NCBI RefSeq assembly: GCF_001542625.1
Contig: NZ_CP016279.1
Coordinates: 4,340,001-4,404,000, forward strand
DNA from: Streptomyces griseochromogenes
GTDB lineage: Bacteria > Actinomycetota > Actinomycetes > Streptomycetales > Streptomycetaceae
Reading direction: 5' to 3'
Length of the DNA: 64,000 bases
Shown here in pieces: positions 17,810 to 26,516 of this stretch. The notes beneath the pieces were generated by a model, which was not told the origin of the DNA, made no database searches, and saw nothing but the letters and a program-made list of their open reading frames with translations. Both the position numbers and the translations under genes were made by a program. Numbering within the stretch: the first letter of the stretch is position 1; each line of letters opens with the position of its first letter.

Positions 17810-18199
17810 TCAGCCGGTCGGCCTCCGTGCGTACACCTCGATCTCGATCTTCATGCGAGGGTCGGCCAGCCCGCACACGAGCATGGTCGCGGCCGGGCGG
17901 ACCTCACCGAAGCAGCGGCGCAGGACCGGCCAGCAGGGCTCGAAGTCCGCACGGTCGGGGAGCAGGTAGCGCACGCGTACGACGTCCGCGAAGCCGCAGC
18001 CCGCCTCGGTCAGCGCCGCCCCGATGTTGCGCAGGCACTGCTCGGCCTGTTCCACCACGTCGTCCGAGATCGTCATCGTGGTGTAGTCGAACCCGGTCGT
18101 CCCGGACACATGCACCCAGTCGCCGTCCACCACGGCACGGGCGTAGCCGATCTGCTCCTCGAAGACGGATCCGCTGAGGACCGCACGTCGCTCTGTCAT
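17810..18199 (-). CDS. RidA/YjgF/YER057c-family protein
   Basis: A 129-residue trimeric-fold RidA family protein, normally a reactive enamine/imine deaminase or a specialised relative. The family core is present: IGYARAVVDGDWVHVSGTTG, DVVEQAEQCLRNIGAALTEA, DVVRVRYLL, and the C-terminal RPAATMLVCGLADPRMKIEI with the conserved-type Arg and Glu. It is upstream of and co-directional with Imm7, 38 bp away. The exact subfamily cannot be told; archetypal RidA residues are only partly conserved. Confidence 0.85.
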   Translation of the reverse strand: MTERRAVLSGSVFEEQIGYARAVVDGDWVHVSGTTGFDYTTMTISDDVVEQAEQCLRNIGAALTEAGCGFADVVRVRYLLPDRADFEPCWPVLRRCFGEVRPAATMLVCGLADPRMKIEIEVYARRPTG

Positions 18200-18595
18200 G
18201 TGCCGAACGCTAGGTGGCCTGCGCCGATACGTCCAATACGGCGTGTGGCGCGAACCGATGTCCCGGCGCGTAGGGAGCGAGCGTCGGTGCGCCTTCCACG
18301 ACCGTCCGAGACCGACTGTCGGTCGCTCGTGGCACGCTCACACGCGGACAGTCCCAAGAGAAGGCGGCGACATGACCGGTCGACCCCTGGTGGACTCCGA
18401 AGGACGGGCCCTGCACCCCTGAGTTCGAGCCGGTGCACGCGGGACTGGATCGCCTGAGGACCTGGAGCGGTGAACGCCACGACCGCGGCCGCCGTCTGAT
18501 CCTCGCCCTCCACACCCACGGCCCCGCTGAGCGCACCACGTCGCAGTCGGCCCGCGGTGTCACCGCGGAGCCCCTGCACGGCCTCTGCCGCACCG
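18200..18595. other. 396-bp gap with a disrupted short ORF
   Basis: The only gene-like trace is rightward: an ATG at 18372 gives MTGRPLVDSEGRALHP before a TGA, and shifting frame at the stop gives FEPVHAGLDRLRTWSGERH for another 20-40 residues. This looks like one gene with a frameshift at about 18420, but the family is not recognised. Otherwise the stretch shows nothing. Confidence 0.3.
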
Positions 18596-19372
18596 TCAAC
18601 GGCCGTAACGGCGCTCCCGGGCGGCGTACGAACGCAGGGCGCGCAGCAGGTCGATCTGGCGGAACGCAGGCCACAGCACGTCCACGAAGTGCACCTCCGC
18701 GTAGGCCGACTGCCACAGGAGGAACCCGGACAGCCGCTGCTCGCCGGAGGTACGGATGATGAAGTCGGTGTCGTGCCCGGCCGGCGAGTACAGGTTGTCG
18801 GTGATGTGCTCCAGATCGAAGTCGGCCGCCAGATCGCGCGGGTCGCCGCCCGCGCCGATGTGCTTGTCGAAGGCCGTCTTGACGGCGTCGACGATCTCGC
18901 GGCGACCGCCGTAGCCGACGGCGACGTCGACCTTCAGCCCGCCACGGCCGTGGGTCGGGGCGGCGGCCTCCTTGAGGACGCGGGCGGTGTTCCCGGGCAG
19001 CAGGTCGAGGGCGCCGATGATCTCGATCTCCCAGGGTTCCCCGGGGTCGCAGATACGCCGCACGGTCTCCTCGATTATGTCGAGCAGGGGCCCGAGTTCG
19101 TCGGCCGGCCGGTGCAGATTGTCGTCGGAGAGCATCCACAGCGTGACGTGCTTGATCCCGGCATCGGTGCACCAGTGCAGAAAGTCCGTGACCTTGGCGC
19201 CGCCGACGCGATAGCCCTCACGGACGTCCTGATGCCCCGCACCCCGTGCCCAGCGCCGGTTCCCGTCCAGCATGATCGCCACATGGCGTGGCCGGGGCAG
19301 GCCCTCCAGCTTGCGGTTCAGGCGCCGTACGTAGACCGCTTCCAACGCCGAACGCAAGGCCTTCATCGCCAC
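18596..19372 (-). CDS. uppS: isoprenyl transferase (undecaprenyl diphosphate synthase family)
   Basis: A cis-prenyltransferase of about 258 residues. The signature MLDGNRRWARG with the catalytic Asp and Arg is near residue 30, followed by HVTLWMLSDDNLHRP, VAVGYGGRREIVDAV, DFIIRTSGEQRLSGFLLWQS and YAEVHFVDVLWP. It condenses isopentenyl diphosphate with an allylic primer to give Z-prenyl diphosphates for cell-wall lipid carriers or specialised products. The start is taken as GTG at 19372, six nt after AGGAGAAGGG; an ATG two codons later is the alternative. Streptomyces normally have more than one copy, so this may not be the housekeeping enzyme. Confidence 0.9.
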   Translation of the reverse strand: MAMKALRSALEAVYVRRLNRKLEGLPRPRHVAIMLDGNRRWARGAGHQDVREGYRVGGAKVTDFLHWCTDAGIKHVTLWMLSDDNLHRPADELGPLLDIIEETVRRICDPGEPWEIEIIGALDLLPGNTARVLKEAAAPTHGRGGLKVDVAVGYGGRREIVDAVKTAFDKHIGAGGDPRDLAADFDLEHITDNLYSPAGHDTDFIIRTSGEQRLSGFLLWQSAYAEVHFVDVLWPAFRQIDLLRALRSYAARERRYGR

Positions 19373-19468
19373 ACCGACATCCCTTCTCCTACCCGTCTTT
19401 GAGGGCGCAACGATAGTGCCACGCCGTCCCCACGGGCCAAGCGGGAGCTCAGCGGCTACGCTGCGGAC

Positions 19469-20428
19469 GTGACCGGCCGACCGATGAGCCGCCGGGGCCT
19501 GCTGGAGGCCGCGCTCCTCGCCGGCCCCGCTGCCGCCCTGGCCGGATGCTCCGCAGACGCCGCGGCGGTATGGCGGCTCAGGCTCGCGACGGGAGCGCCG
19601 GGCGGGCCGTACAACGCCTTCGGCAAGGCACTGGCCGCCCAGGCCTCGCCTCGGCTGCGCATCATGCCCCTCAGCACCTCGGCGAGCGTGGACAACCTCC
19701 GCAGACTCGGCGACGGATCGGCCGACCTCGCCCTCGCCATGGCGGACGCCGCCGAGGACGCCGTCCGTGGGCGAGCGCCGTTCTCGCGCCCGACCGCCGT
19801 GACGGCCCTCGCCCGTGTCTACGTCAACTACACACATCTCGTCGTACCGGCGCACGGTCCCGTACGGTCGGTGCGGGATCTGGCGGGGCGGTCGGTCGGG
19901 ACCGGTGCGACCGGCTCCGGCGGGCAGGTGCTCGCGGGCCGGCTGCTCGTAGTGAGCGGGCTGACCGGTGAACGGGCCGTACGGCAACGGCCGCTCGGGC
20001 TCGCCGACTCGCTCCGGGCGCTGCGCACCGGCACCGTCGACGCGCTGATCTGGGCCGGGGGAGTACCCACCCCCGCCCTGTCGGACCTGGCCCGCGAACT
20101 CCCGTTGCGCTTCCTGCCGTTGGACGAACAGGCCGCTGCTCTGCGAGACACCTACGGCCCCGTCTACACGGCGGTCACCCTCCCGGCCGGCGTCTACGGG
20201 CTGACCGAGCCGGTCGGCACCATCGGCGTCGGCAACTACCTGCTCGCCCGCCCCCAGGTGCCGCGGGAGGCGGTGCGCGCGGTGCTCCGGGTGGTGTTCG
20301 ACCAATGGCGCCCGCTGCTCAGGGAGGTGACGGCGGGCGCCCGGCTCGAACCCAGGTTCGCGGTCGCCACGGGGGACGTACCCCTGCACCCGGGCGCGGT
20401 GGCCTACTACCGCTCGGTCTACGGCTGA
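19469..20428 (+). CDS. TAXI-family solute-binding lipoprotein
   Basis: A 319-residue lipoprotein with lipobox ALAGC at about residues 23-27. The mature domain matches TAXI (TRAP-associated extracytoplasmic immunogenic) binding proteins: RLATGAPGGPYNAFGKALA, STSASVDNLRRLGDGSADLA, DLAGRSVGTGATGSGG, TGTVDALIWAGGVP. No TRAP membrane subunits are encoded nearby. It is convergent with a histidine kinase whose stop lies 4 bp away, so it may present a ligand to that kinase instead of to a transporter. The start GTG 19469 or ATG 19484 is undecided. Confidence 0.85.
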   Translation: MTGRPMSRRGLLEAALLAGPAAALAGCSADAAAVWRLRLATGAPGGPYNAFGKALAAQASPRLRIMPLSTSASVDNLRRLGDGSADLALAMADAAEDAVRGRAPFSRPTAVTALARVYVNYTHLVVPAHGPVRSVRDLAGRSVGTGATGSGGQVLAGRLLVVSGLTGERAVRQRPLGLADSLRALRTGTVDALIWAGGVPTPALSDLARELPLRFLPLDEQAAALRDTYGPVYTAVTLPAGVYGLTEPVGTIGVGNYLLARPQVPREAVRAVLRVVFDQWRPLLREVTAGARLEPRFAVATGDVPLHPGAVAYYRSVYG

Positions 20429-20432
20429 CCGG

Positions 20433-21800
20433 TCAGGCGGACGGCAGCCGCAGCTCCACCACCAGGCCATGGGGTGAGCATCCCGCCGTGCCGAGCCGGC
20501 CCCCGCTGAGCCGGGCGATCTCGTCGGCGATGGCCAGTCCCAGCCCGCTGCCGGGCACGTTCTGGTGCTCGGGCGCCCGGGCGAAACGGCGTGTGAGCAG
20601 CGGCAGCTGATCGTCCGGCACTCCCGGTCCGTCGTCGCGCACGCGCACCACGGTCTCGCCGTCCGCGCGCTCGGCCGTCACGACCACGCTGCCCCCGGAC
20701 GGGACGAACTTGACCGCGTTGTCCAGGACCGCGTCGAGGATCCGGCCCACCGCGTCCGGCACGGCCCGCGCCCACGGCCCCTCCGGTGGCAGAGCGGCGG
20801 TCAGCGTCAGGTCCGAGGCCTCGAAGACCGGCTCCCACGCGGTCACCCGCTCGCGCACCGCACGCGCCACGTCCTGCACCGTCCGCTCCACCGCGGCGGC
20901 CTCCACGCGCGCGAGCGCGAGCAGCCCGTCGAGCAGTTCCTCCAGGCGCTCCGCCTCGTCCAGGGCGCGTGCGTGCTCCTTGCGGCCCGGCCCCGGGGCC
21001 AGGTGCGGCTCGACGTTCTCCAGCTGGAGCACCAAGGTGGCCAGCGGGTTGCGCAGTTGGTGCGAGGCGTCGGCGACGAAGGCGCGCTGGCGGCCGAGGG
21101 AGTCGGCGACCGCCTCGGCCATGCCGTTGAAGTGCCGACGCAGACTGCGCAGTTCGGGCGGCCCGGTGTCGGAGACGGCCCGCGTCTGAAGGCTGCCCGA
21201 GGCCAGCGCGGCGACGGCCCGGTCCAGATCGCGTACCGGGCGCATCAGCCAGCGGGTGATGCCGGCCGCGACCAGGGCGGCGGCCGCGAAAGCGGTGAGC
21301 GCGCCGCCGGCGATGAGCGCCCAGCGCACGGTCACGTCCCGCCGGGCGGCGGTGGTCGGGACGGCCAGCAGGACCGCTCCGCTGACCCGCTCGTCCCGGC
21401 CGACCGGCTCGGCGAGCACCACCCGGTCCGGCCCCCACGGCCGTACGGTCGGCAGCCGCTCGGTGGACCGGCCGGTCAGTGCCCGGCCCAGTACGTCGTC
21501 CGCCGAGGACCGCGCGACACCCGGCCCCGCCCGGGCGATCACTCGCCCCGACGCGTCCACCACCGTCACCCCGGCCCCGTACAGCTGCGCGTACCGGCGG
21601 ATCTCGGTGGAGAGTTCGGCGCGGTCGGCCGCGGTGCGCACCCGGTCGGCGAGGTCGGCGAACCGCACCGCGTCGGCGCGCCGCTGCAGCAGCAGGTGCT
21701 CCGTCCGCCCGCTCGCGTACGATCCGGCCAGGGGCAGGGACAGCAACAGCGTCGCGGCCCCCATCAGCACCATCAGGACGGCCAGCAACCTGCGCCTCAT
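20433..21800 (-). CDS. membrane sensor histidine kinase, TctE-like
   Basis: A 455-residue kinase: first transmembrane helix LLAVLMVLMGAATLLLSLPL, an extracytoplasmic domain (about residues 30-140), a second helix WALIAGGALTAFAAAALVAA, a HAMP-like linker, H-box FVADASHQLRNPLATL (His phosphorylated), N-box DAVLDNAVKF and G-boxes DDGPGVPDDQ and GSGLGLAIADEI. Its ATG overlaps the response-regulator stop as ATGA, so translation is coupled. The extracellular loop could sense a carboxylate directly or through the neighbouring TAXI lipoprotein. Confidence 0.88.
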   Translation of the reverse strand: MRRRLLAVLMVLMGAATLLLSLPLAGSYASGRTEHLLLQRRADAVRFADLADRVRTAADRAELSTEIRRYAQLYGAGVTVVDASGRVIARAGPGVARSSADDVLGRALTGRSTERLPTVRPWGPDRVVLAEPVGRDERVSGAVLLAVPTTAARRDVTVRWALIAGGALTAFAAAALVAAGITRWLMRPVRDLDRAVAALASGSLQTRAVSDTGPPELRSLRRHFNGMAEAVADSLGRQRAFVADASHQLRNPLATLVLQLENVEPHLAPGPGRKEHARALDEAERLEELLDGLLALARVEAAAVERTVQDVARAVRERVTAWEPVFEASDLTLTAALPPEGPWARAVPDAVGRILDAVLDNAVKFVPSGGSVVVTAERADGETVVRVRDDGPGVPDDQLPLLTRRFARAPEHQNVPGSGLGLAIADEIARLSGGRLGTAGCSPHGLVVELRLPSA

Positions 21801-22507
21801 CGCCCGCCCCGGCCGTCCGTGCCCGGCGCCGGCGAACCCAGCTGGTAGCCGAAGCCCCGCACCGTGCGCACCAGTTCGGCGCGGCCCGTCTTCGCGCGGA
21901 TGCCCGCCACATGCACATCCAGGGACCGCGAGGCGGCGAGGAAGGCGTCGCCCCAGATCCGGTCCAGGATCTCCTCGCGGGAGTGCACCTCGCCCGGCCG
22001 CGCCGCGAGGAACGCGAGGACGTCGAACTCGCGCCGGGTCAGCCGTACGTCCGCTCCGGCGACCCTCACCGTACGGCCCGCGATGTCGATCTCGACATCG
22101 CCGCTGCGCACGGGGCCTCGGCCGCGGTCCGTGCCGTCCGCGCGGTGCGCCGCCGCCCCGGTGCGGCGGCGCACCGTGTCGATCCGGGCCATCAGCTCGT
22201 TCATCCGGAACGGCTTGACCACATAGTCGTCGGCCCCGGCCCGCAGCCCCTGCACGATGTCGCGCTCCTCGCAGCGGGCCGTCACCACGATCAGCGGCGC
22301 GTCGCACACCGTCCGCAGCCGCCGCAGCAGCTCGAGCCCGTCCAGATCGGGCAGGCCGAGGTCGAGCAGCACGAACTCGGCCTCATGCACCCATCGCAGG
22401 GCGTCCAGGGCCCGGCCGGCCCTGCGGACGGTGTGCCCGCGCTGGGCGAGGGCGGTGATCAGGGCCTGGGCCATACGGTCGTCGTCCTCGACGAGCAGCG
22501 CGTGCAT
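21797..22507 (-). CDS. OmpR-family response regulator, TctD-like
   Basis: A 236-residue two-domain regulator. The receiver has the acidic pair EDDD, the phospho-acceptor Asp in VLLDLGLPDLDGLELL and the conserved Lys in DDYVVKPF. The winged-helix effector covers about residues 135-225, with LTRREFDVLAFLAARPGEV, DRIWGD and SLDVHVAGIRAKTG. It is transcribed 70 bp downstream of the MFS carrier gene and coupled to the kinase, forming a carrier-regulator-sensor unit. Carboxylate-responsive control of the carrier, as in TctDE, is likely but inferred. Confidence 0.9.
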   Translation of the reverse strand: MHALLVEDDDRMAQALITALAQRGHTVRRAGRALDALRWVHEAEFVLLDLGLPDLDGLELLRRLRTVCDAPLIVVTARCEERDIVQGLRAGADDYVVKPFRMNELMARIDTVRRRTGAAAHRADGTDRGRGPVRSGDVEIDIAGRTVRVAGADVRLTRREFDVLAFLAARPGEVHSREEILDRIWGDAFLAASRSLDVHVAGIRAKTGRAELVRTVRGFGYQLGSPAPGTDGRGGR

Positions 22508-22577
22508 GGGAAGTCCTCGTGCCGTGGTGACCTGGGCGGCAGCTTACGCAAGCGGCACGGCCCCGGTCAGCACCGCG

Positions 22578-23957
22578 TCAGCGGACGGCGTCCGCGGCGG
22601 CCGCACCGGCATCGGGACCGGAAGCGGCCTCCTGCGCCTCGGCGCGGCTGAGCGCCGCGTCCCGGGTGTCCGGCATCAGCACGTAGGTGACCAGCGAGAT
22701 GAGCGCGCACCCCGACACGTACCAGAAGAACGTCTTCTCGTGACCACTGTCCTTGAACCACAGGGCCACGTACTCCGCCGTGCCGCCGAACAGGGCGTTG
22801 GCGACGGCGTACGGCAGAGCCACGCCGAGGGCGCGGACCCGGGTGGGGAACAGCTCCGCCTTCACGGCCGCGTTGATCGAGGTGTAGCCGGTGACGATGA
22901 CCAGGGCCAGCAGGGACAGACCCAGCGCCGACCAGTAGGAGGACGCCGAGCCGAGCGCGGTCATGATGGGATACGTGCCCACCGTGCAGCCGACCGCGAA
23001 GGTGATCAGCAGCGGCCGGCGGCCGATCCGGTCGGAGAGCATCCCGGCGAACGGCTGGAGCAGCGCGAAGACGCTGAGCGCGGTGAAACTCACCAGGGTG
23101 GCAGTGGACTTGGCCAGGCCGGCGCTGCCGATCAGATACTTGGTGAGATACGTGGTGTACGTGTAGTAGGCCACCGTGCCGCCCAGGGTGAGCGCCATGA
23201 CGAGCCCTGCCTCACGACGGTGCTCCCACAGCGCGGTGAGGCTGCCGCGCGCGGTGTCCGTACGCTCGTCCGTGCCGGACTCCTCGGTGAAGGCTTCCGT
23301 CTCCGTCAGCCGGCGCCGCAGCCAGAACACCACCACGGCGAACACCGCGCCGAGCGCGAAGGGGATCCGCCAGCCCCAGCTCTCCAGCTGATGCGTACTC
23401 AGGGTGTGCTGCATCGTGATCAGGATCGCGAGGCCGAGGAGCTGTCCGCACGTCATCGACACGTACTGGAACGAGGAGCCGAGACCTCGCCGGTCGCGGG
23501 CCGACGCCTCGGTCAGATACGTGGCGCTGGCCGCGTACTCGCCTCCGATGCTCAGTCCCTGCAGCAGCCGGGCCAGGAGCAGGACCAGCGCGCCGAGGTA
23601 GCCGGCCTGGCCGTAGGTCGGCGCGACGGTGATGAGCAGGGCGGCCACCGACATCATGCTGACGGTGAGGGTGAGCGCACTCTTGCGCCCGTGCCGGTCC
23701 GCGGCCCGTCCGAGGATCCAGCCGCCGACCGGCCGCATCAGGAAGCCGACCGCGAAGATGCCGGCCGTGTTCAGCAGCTTGGTGGTCGGGTTGTCGCCGG
23801 GGAAGAAGGAGTCGGCGAAGTAGATCGCGAAGCTGGCGTAGACGAACCAGTCGTACCATTCGACGAGATTGCCCAGCGAACCGCCGACAAGGGCGAGGCG
23901 GCGGCCGCCGCGGGAGTCCGCCGGCGGTTGTCCGGGCAGGGCGGCAGAGGGTGACAT
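22578..23957 (-). CDS. MFS metabolite:proton symporter (KgtP/ProP-like)
   Basis: A 459-residue carrier with about 12 hydrophobic helices. N-terminal hallmarks of the metabolite:H+ symporter family are NLVEWYDWFVYASFAIYF, FAVGFLMRPVGGWILG, AADRHGRKSALTL and LLQGLSIGGEYAASATYL. The second half has GMLSDRIGRRPLL and ELFPTRVRALGVALPYAVAN. Relatives import alpha-ketoglutarate, citrate, shikimate or betaine. The start at 23957 (MSPSAALPG) is preferred over an upstream in-frame ATG at 24134. It leads an apparent operon with the OmpR-type regulator and kinase. Confidence 0.88.
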   Translation of the reverse strand: MSPSAALPGQPPADSRGGRRLALVGGSLGNLVEWYDWFVYASFAIYFADSFFPGDNPTTKLLNTAGIFAVGFLMRPVGGWILGRAADRHGRKSALTLTVSMMSVAALLITVAPTYGQAGYLGALVLLLARLLQGLSIGGEYAASATYLTEASARDRRGLGSSFQYVSMTCGQLLGLAILITMQHTLSTHQLESWGWRIPFALGAVFAVVVFWLRRRLTETEAFTEESGTDERTDTARGSLTALWEHRREAGLVMALTLGGTVAYYTYTTYLTKYLIGSAGLAKSTATLVSFTALSVFALLQPFAGMLSDRIGRRPLLITFAVGCTVGTYPIMTALGSASSYWSALGLSLLALVIVTGYTSINAAVKAELFPTRVRALGVALPYAVANALFGGTAEYVALWFKDSGHEKTFFWYVSGCALISLVTYVLMPDTRDAALSRAEAQEAASGPDAGAAAADAVR

Positions 23958-24176
23958 CGCGGCTCCAGGTGGGGAAAGTCCGGTGGGAACGGGAGCGGGA
24001 AGGTGCCCCCGGAACCTGAGTGCGCCGAGCATGCGGGCGCCCGCAGTACCCGGACAAGGGCCGCCGCGCAGATCTAACATGCCGCTAAGAAAAGCCGCGC
24101 TACCGGGTACTTCTCGCCCGGCGCGGCTCCACACGCGAGCCCCTCACACGCGCCTCGACCGCCCCTCGCGCGAGCG

Positions 24177-24776
24177 TCATTCACCCGCCAGCGCCGCCCG
24201 TACGATCGCCGCTGCCGCCTTGGCCGCCGCGAGGACCGGCGTCGTGCTGCGTGCCGCGCGGCCGAGCATGAAGGCGCCCTCCAGCAGGGCGATGACCGAG
24301 CCCGCCGTCTCCCGGGCGGCGGCCTCGGGGATGCCCCCTGCGGCGTAGTAGGCGGCGAGGTGGTCGGTCCAGCTGTCGAAGACCTCCGAAGTGGCCCGGC
24401 GCAGCGTCTCGTTGGTGCTGGCGACCTCCATCGCGACGGTGGCGATGGGGCAGGGGTCGGCGAAGTCGAGTTCGGCGAGGGTCCCGGCGGCCGCGGTGAA
24501 CGCGTCGGCGGTGGCCGCGACCCGGTCCTCGTACGGCGTCATCAGCGCGGTGATGAGCCCCAGGTAGACGGCGCCCGAGGTGCGGATCACCTCCTCGCCC
24601 AACTGGGCCTTCCCACCGGGGAAGAAGTGGTAGATCGAGCCGAAGGGGGCACCGGCGGTCTCCGCGATCTGCTTCATGCCGGTACCGGTGTAGCCCGTGC
24701 GCCGGAACAGCTCCGTGCCGGCGCTCACGATGCGCTGTCTGGTCTCGTGCGTGCTGGGGGCCTTGCTGTCACTCAC
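24177..24776 (-). CDS. TetR-family repressor (LmrA/YxaF-like)
   Basis: A 199-residue TetR regulator. The N-terminal helix-turn-helix (TGMKQIAETAGAPFGSIYHF) and C-terminal ligand domain (DPCPIATVAMEVASTNETLR) resemble the LmrA/YxaF subgroup. It is divergent from an alpha/beta hydrolase with 113 bp between starts, and that interval contains TAGA-ACGA-TCTA, matching the core of the LmrA/YxaF box (TAGA-NYGG-TCTA) of Bacillus subtilis. It therefore probably represses the hydrolase and itself and is released by a small aromatic or flavonoid-like ligand. Confidence 0.88.
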   Translation of the reverse strand: MSDSKAPSTHETRQRIVSAGTELFRRTGYTGTGMKQIAETAGAPFGSIYHFFPGGKAQLGEEVIRTSGAVYLGLITALMTPYEDRVAATADAFTAAAGTLAELDFADPCPIATVAMEVASTNETLRRATSEVFDSWTDHLAAYYAAGGIPEAAARETAGSVIALLEGAFMLGRAARSTTPVLAAAKAAAAIVRAALAGE

Positions 24777-24834
24777 GGCTGAAGCCTCCGGTAAGCCGCT
24801 GGTGCTGTGTGGTGTTCGGTGCCTATTCTGTCAC

Positions 24835-24846
24835 TAGAACGATCTA
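24835..24846. promoter_or_regulatory. LmrA/YxaF-type operator core
   Basis: TAGA-ACGA-TCTA, a palindrome in an AT-richer pocket, lies between the TetR and hydrolase genes, 44-55 bp before the hydrolase start. It agrees with the core of the flavonoid-responsive LmrA/YxaF box in all but one spacer base. Binding is inferred from the match and the divergent TetR. Confidence 0.6.
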
Positions 24847-24889
24847 TCAAGTAGCTGCCGCGGCGGCCGACCGGATCGGAGGCGGGACC

Positions 24890-25738
24890 ATGCCGCAGAT
24901 CGAACTGAGTGCGGGAACCATCGACTACGAGGACACGGGAGGCGACGGTCCGACGGTGGTCCTCGTCCACGGGCTCGGCTTCGACGCGTCGGTGTGGTCC
25001 GAGGTCGTATCGGACTTCAGGCCGGACTTCCGTGTGCTCGTGCCCGTGCTGCCCATCGGCAGCCACCGGCGCCCGATGCGGCCGGAGGCCGACCTGTCCG
25101 CACATGGCATCGCCCGGCTCCTGGCCGAGTTCATGGACCGTCTGGAGCTGACCGGCGTCACCCTCGTCCAGAACGACACCGGAACGGCCCAGCTCCTCGT
25201 CGGCGTACGGGACGAACGCATCGCCCGCCTGGTCCTCACCTCGTGTGAGGCCCTGGACAACTACCCGCCCGGTGTACAGGGAAGGCTGCTGCACCGGGCC
25301 AGCGGGATCCCCGGCGGCCTCTTCCTCCTCATTCAGTCCTTCCGCTTCCCCTTCCTCGCCCGTATGGAGACCTCGCTCGGCGGTATGGCGAAGAAGAAAC
25401 TCCCGAAGGACCTGATCGCCCGCTGGTACGGCCCCCTGCTGACGAGCCGTGACATTCGCCGCGACTTCGCCAAGTTCTGCCACGGCGTGGACCCGGAGTG
25501 CTACGTCAAGGCGGCCCGGAATCTGCCCTCCTTCACCCGCCCGGCCCTGGTCGCCTGGGGTGCCGAGGACCGCATGATGCCGCCCGCCACCGGCCGCCGC
25601 CTCGCCGAACTCCTGCCGCGGGCGCGCTACGTGGAGATTCCCGACGCCCGCACACTGGTCCAACTGGACAACCCCGCCGCTCTCACCGCGGAGATCCGCC
25701 GCTTCGTCAAGGAGCACCCGCTGCCCGGCGAGGGCTGA
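24890..25738 (+). CDS. alpha/beta hydrolase, atypical active site
   Basis: A 282-residue alpha/beta-hydrolase. The start at 24890 follows GGAGGCGGGA; an earlier in-frame start at 24809 lies in the operator region. The N-terminal TVVLVHGLGFDASVWSEV supplies the oxyanion loop. Where the nucleophile elbow GxSxG is expected the sequence reads LVQNDTGTAQLLVG, so Asp probably replaces Ser, as in haloalkane dehalogenases and epoxide hydrolases. The C-terminus has PALVAWGAEDRMMPP. The usual His position reads IPDARTLVQLDNP, so the His is missing or moved. It is divergent from the TetR gene and probably controlled by it. Confidence 0.8.
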   Translation: MPQIELSAGTIDYEDTGGDGPTVVLVHGLGFDASVWSEVVSDFRPDFRVLVPVLPIGSHRRPMRPEADLSAHGIARLLAEFMDRLELTGVTLVQNDTGTAQLLVGVRDERIARLVLTSCEALDNYPPGVQGRLLHRASGIPGGLFLLIQSFRFPFLARMETSLGGMAKKKLPKDLIARWYGPLLTSRDIRRDFAKFCHGVDPECYVKAARNLPSFTRPALVAWGAEDRMMPPATGRRLAELLPRARYVEIPDARTLVQLDNPAALTAEIRRFVKEHPLPGEG

Positions 25739-25766
25739 GCTCGGCCAGGCCCCCGCCGGGCACGTG

Positions 25767-26516
25767 TCACCCTTCGAGCGTCACGTACAGGCGGGTTCCC
25801 GCGGGCCGGAAGCCGACGCGTTCGTACACGCGGCGGGATCCCTCGCCCGAGTACTCCAGCCAGACGGACAGCGTCCCGCAGTCGAACGAGGCCTGCGCCA
25901 GGGCCGCCGTGACCGCGGCCGCGATGCCCCGGCCGCGGTACGCGGGCCGGGTGCCCACGCCCGCCAGCTCCGCGGTGCCCTCGGCCGGTGCCGAGCAGAT
26001 GGCCGCACCGGCGCAGCCGCCGTCGTCGGCACGGACGAACCGGACGGCTCCACCGCTTTCCTGGGTGCGCCGCAGCCGGGCCGCACCCTGAGGGGAGGGC
26101 GGGAACTCTCCGCCGAACGCCTCGGACAGGGCGGTGTCGATCGTCACATAGTCCTCGTCGGTGTCCGGAACCTCCACACAGGTCTTCCCGGCCGGTATCG
26201 CCAGTGTGGCGGGGGTGCAGACCAAGTACTCGTGGACCGCCTCGGTGTCGAACCCCGCCCGGCGCAGCGCCGGTTCGACGGCGGGCGCGGTATCCGGGGC
26301 GAACTCCAGACGGGGCTTGAGTCCGCGCTCGCGGAATGCCTCGATCAGGGCGCTGACGTCCCGGTCGGTCGGCTCGGCGCCGGGTACCGGGGTTGCGTAG
26401 TTGATGTACGGGCTGGTCGTCGTGGGATCGAAACCCGCGACGAAGCCCGCGATTTCGACCGCCGCCGGGCGGCGCAGCAGGTTGGCGACGGCAAAGCTCT
26501 GGACATCGGTGTACAC
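25767..26516 (-). CDS. GNAT-family N-acetyltransferase
   Basis: A 249-residue protein with one recognisable GNAT domain in the C-terminal half: the acetyl-CoA pyrophosphate loop GVGTRPAYRGRGIAAAVTAA, then WLEYSGEGSRRVYERVGFRP. The N-terminal 110 residues (FDPTTTSPYINYATPVPG, ALIEAFRERGLKPRLEFAPD) look like a second, degenerate GNAT-like domain, as in two-domain family members. The acceptor cannot be predicted. It stands alone between convergent and co-directional genes. Confidence 0.82.
   Translation of the reverse strand: MYTDVQSFAVANLLRRPAAVEIAGFVAGFDPTTTSPYINYATPVPGAEPTDRDVSALIEAFRERGLKPRLEFAPDTAPAVEPALRRAGFDTEAVHEYLVCTPATLAIPAGKTCVEVPDTDEDYVTIDTALSEAFGGEFPPSPQGAARLRRTQESGGAVRFVRADDGGCAGAAICSAPAEGTAELAGVGTRPAYRGRGIAAAVTAALAQASFDCGTLSVWLEYSGEGSRRVYERVGFRPAGTRLYVTLEG

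Noticed and set aside
18596..20470. A 624-residue leftward frame covering the prenyltransferase and the region antisense to the TAXI gene.
   Set aside because: The cis-prenyltransferase ends at residue one of its own start region (about 19372); the upstream part is the antisense shadow of the TAXI lipoprotein gene.
20433..22307. A 624-residue frame suggesting a response-regulator/kinase fusion.
   Set aside because: The response regulator uses another frame (21797-22507); the kinase starts at 21800 with an ATGA overlap, so these are two coupled genes, not a fusion.
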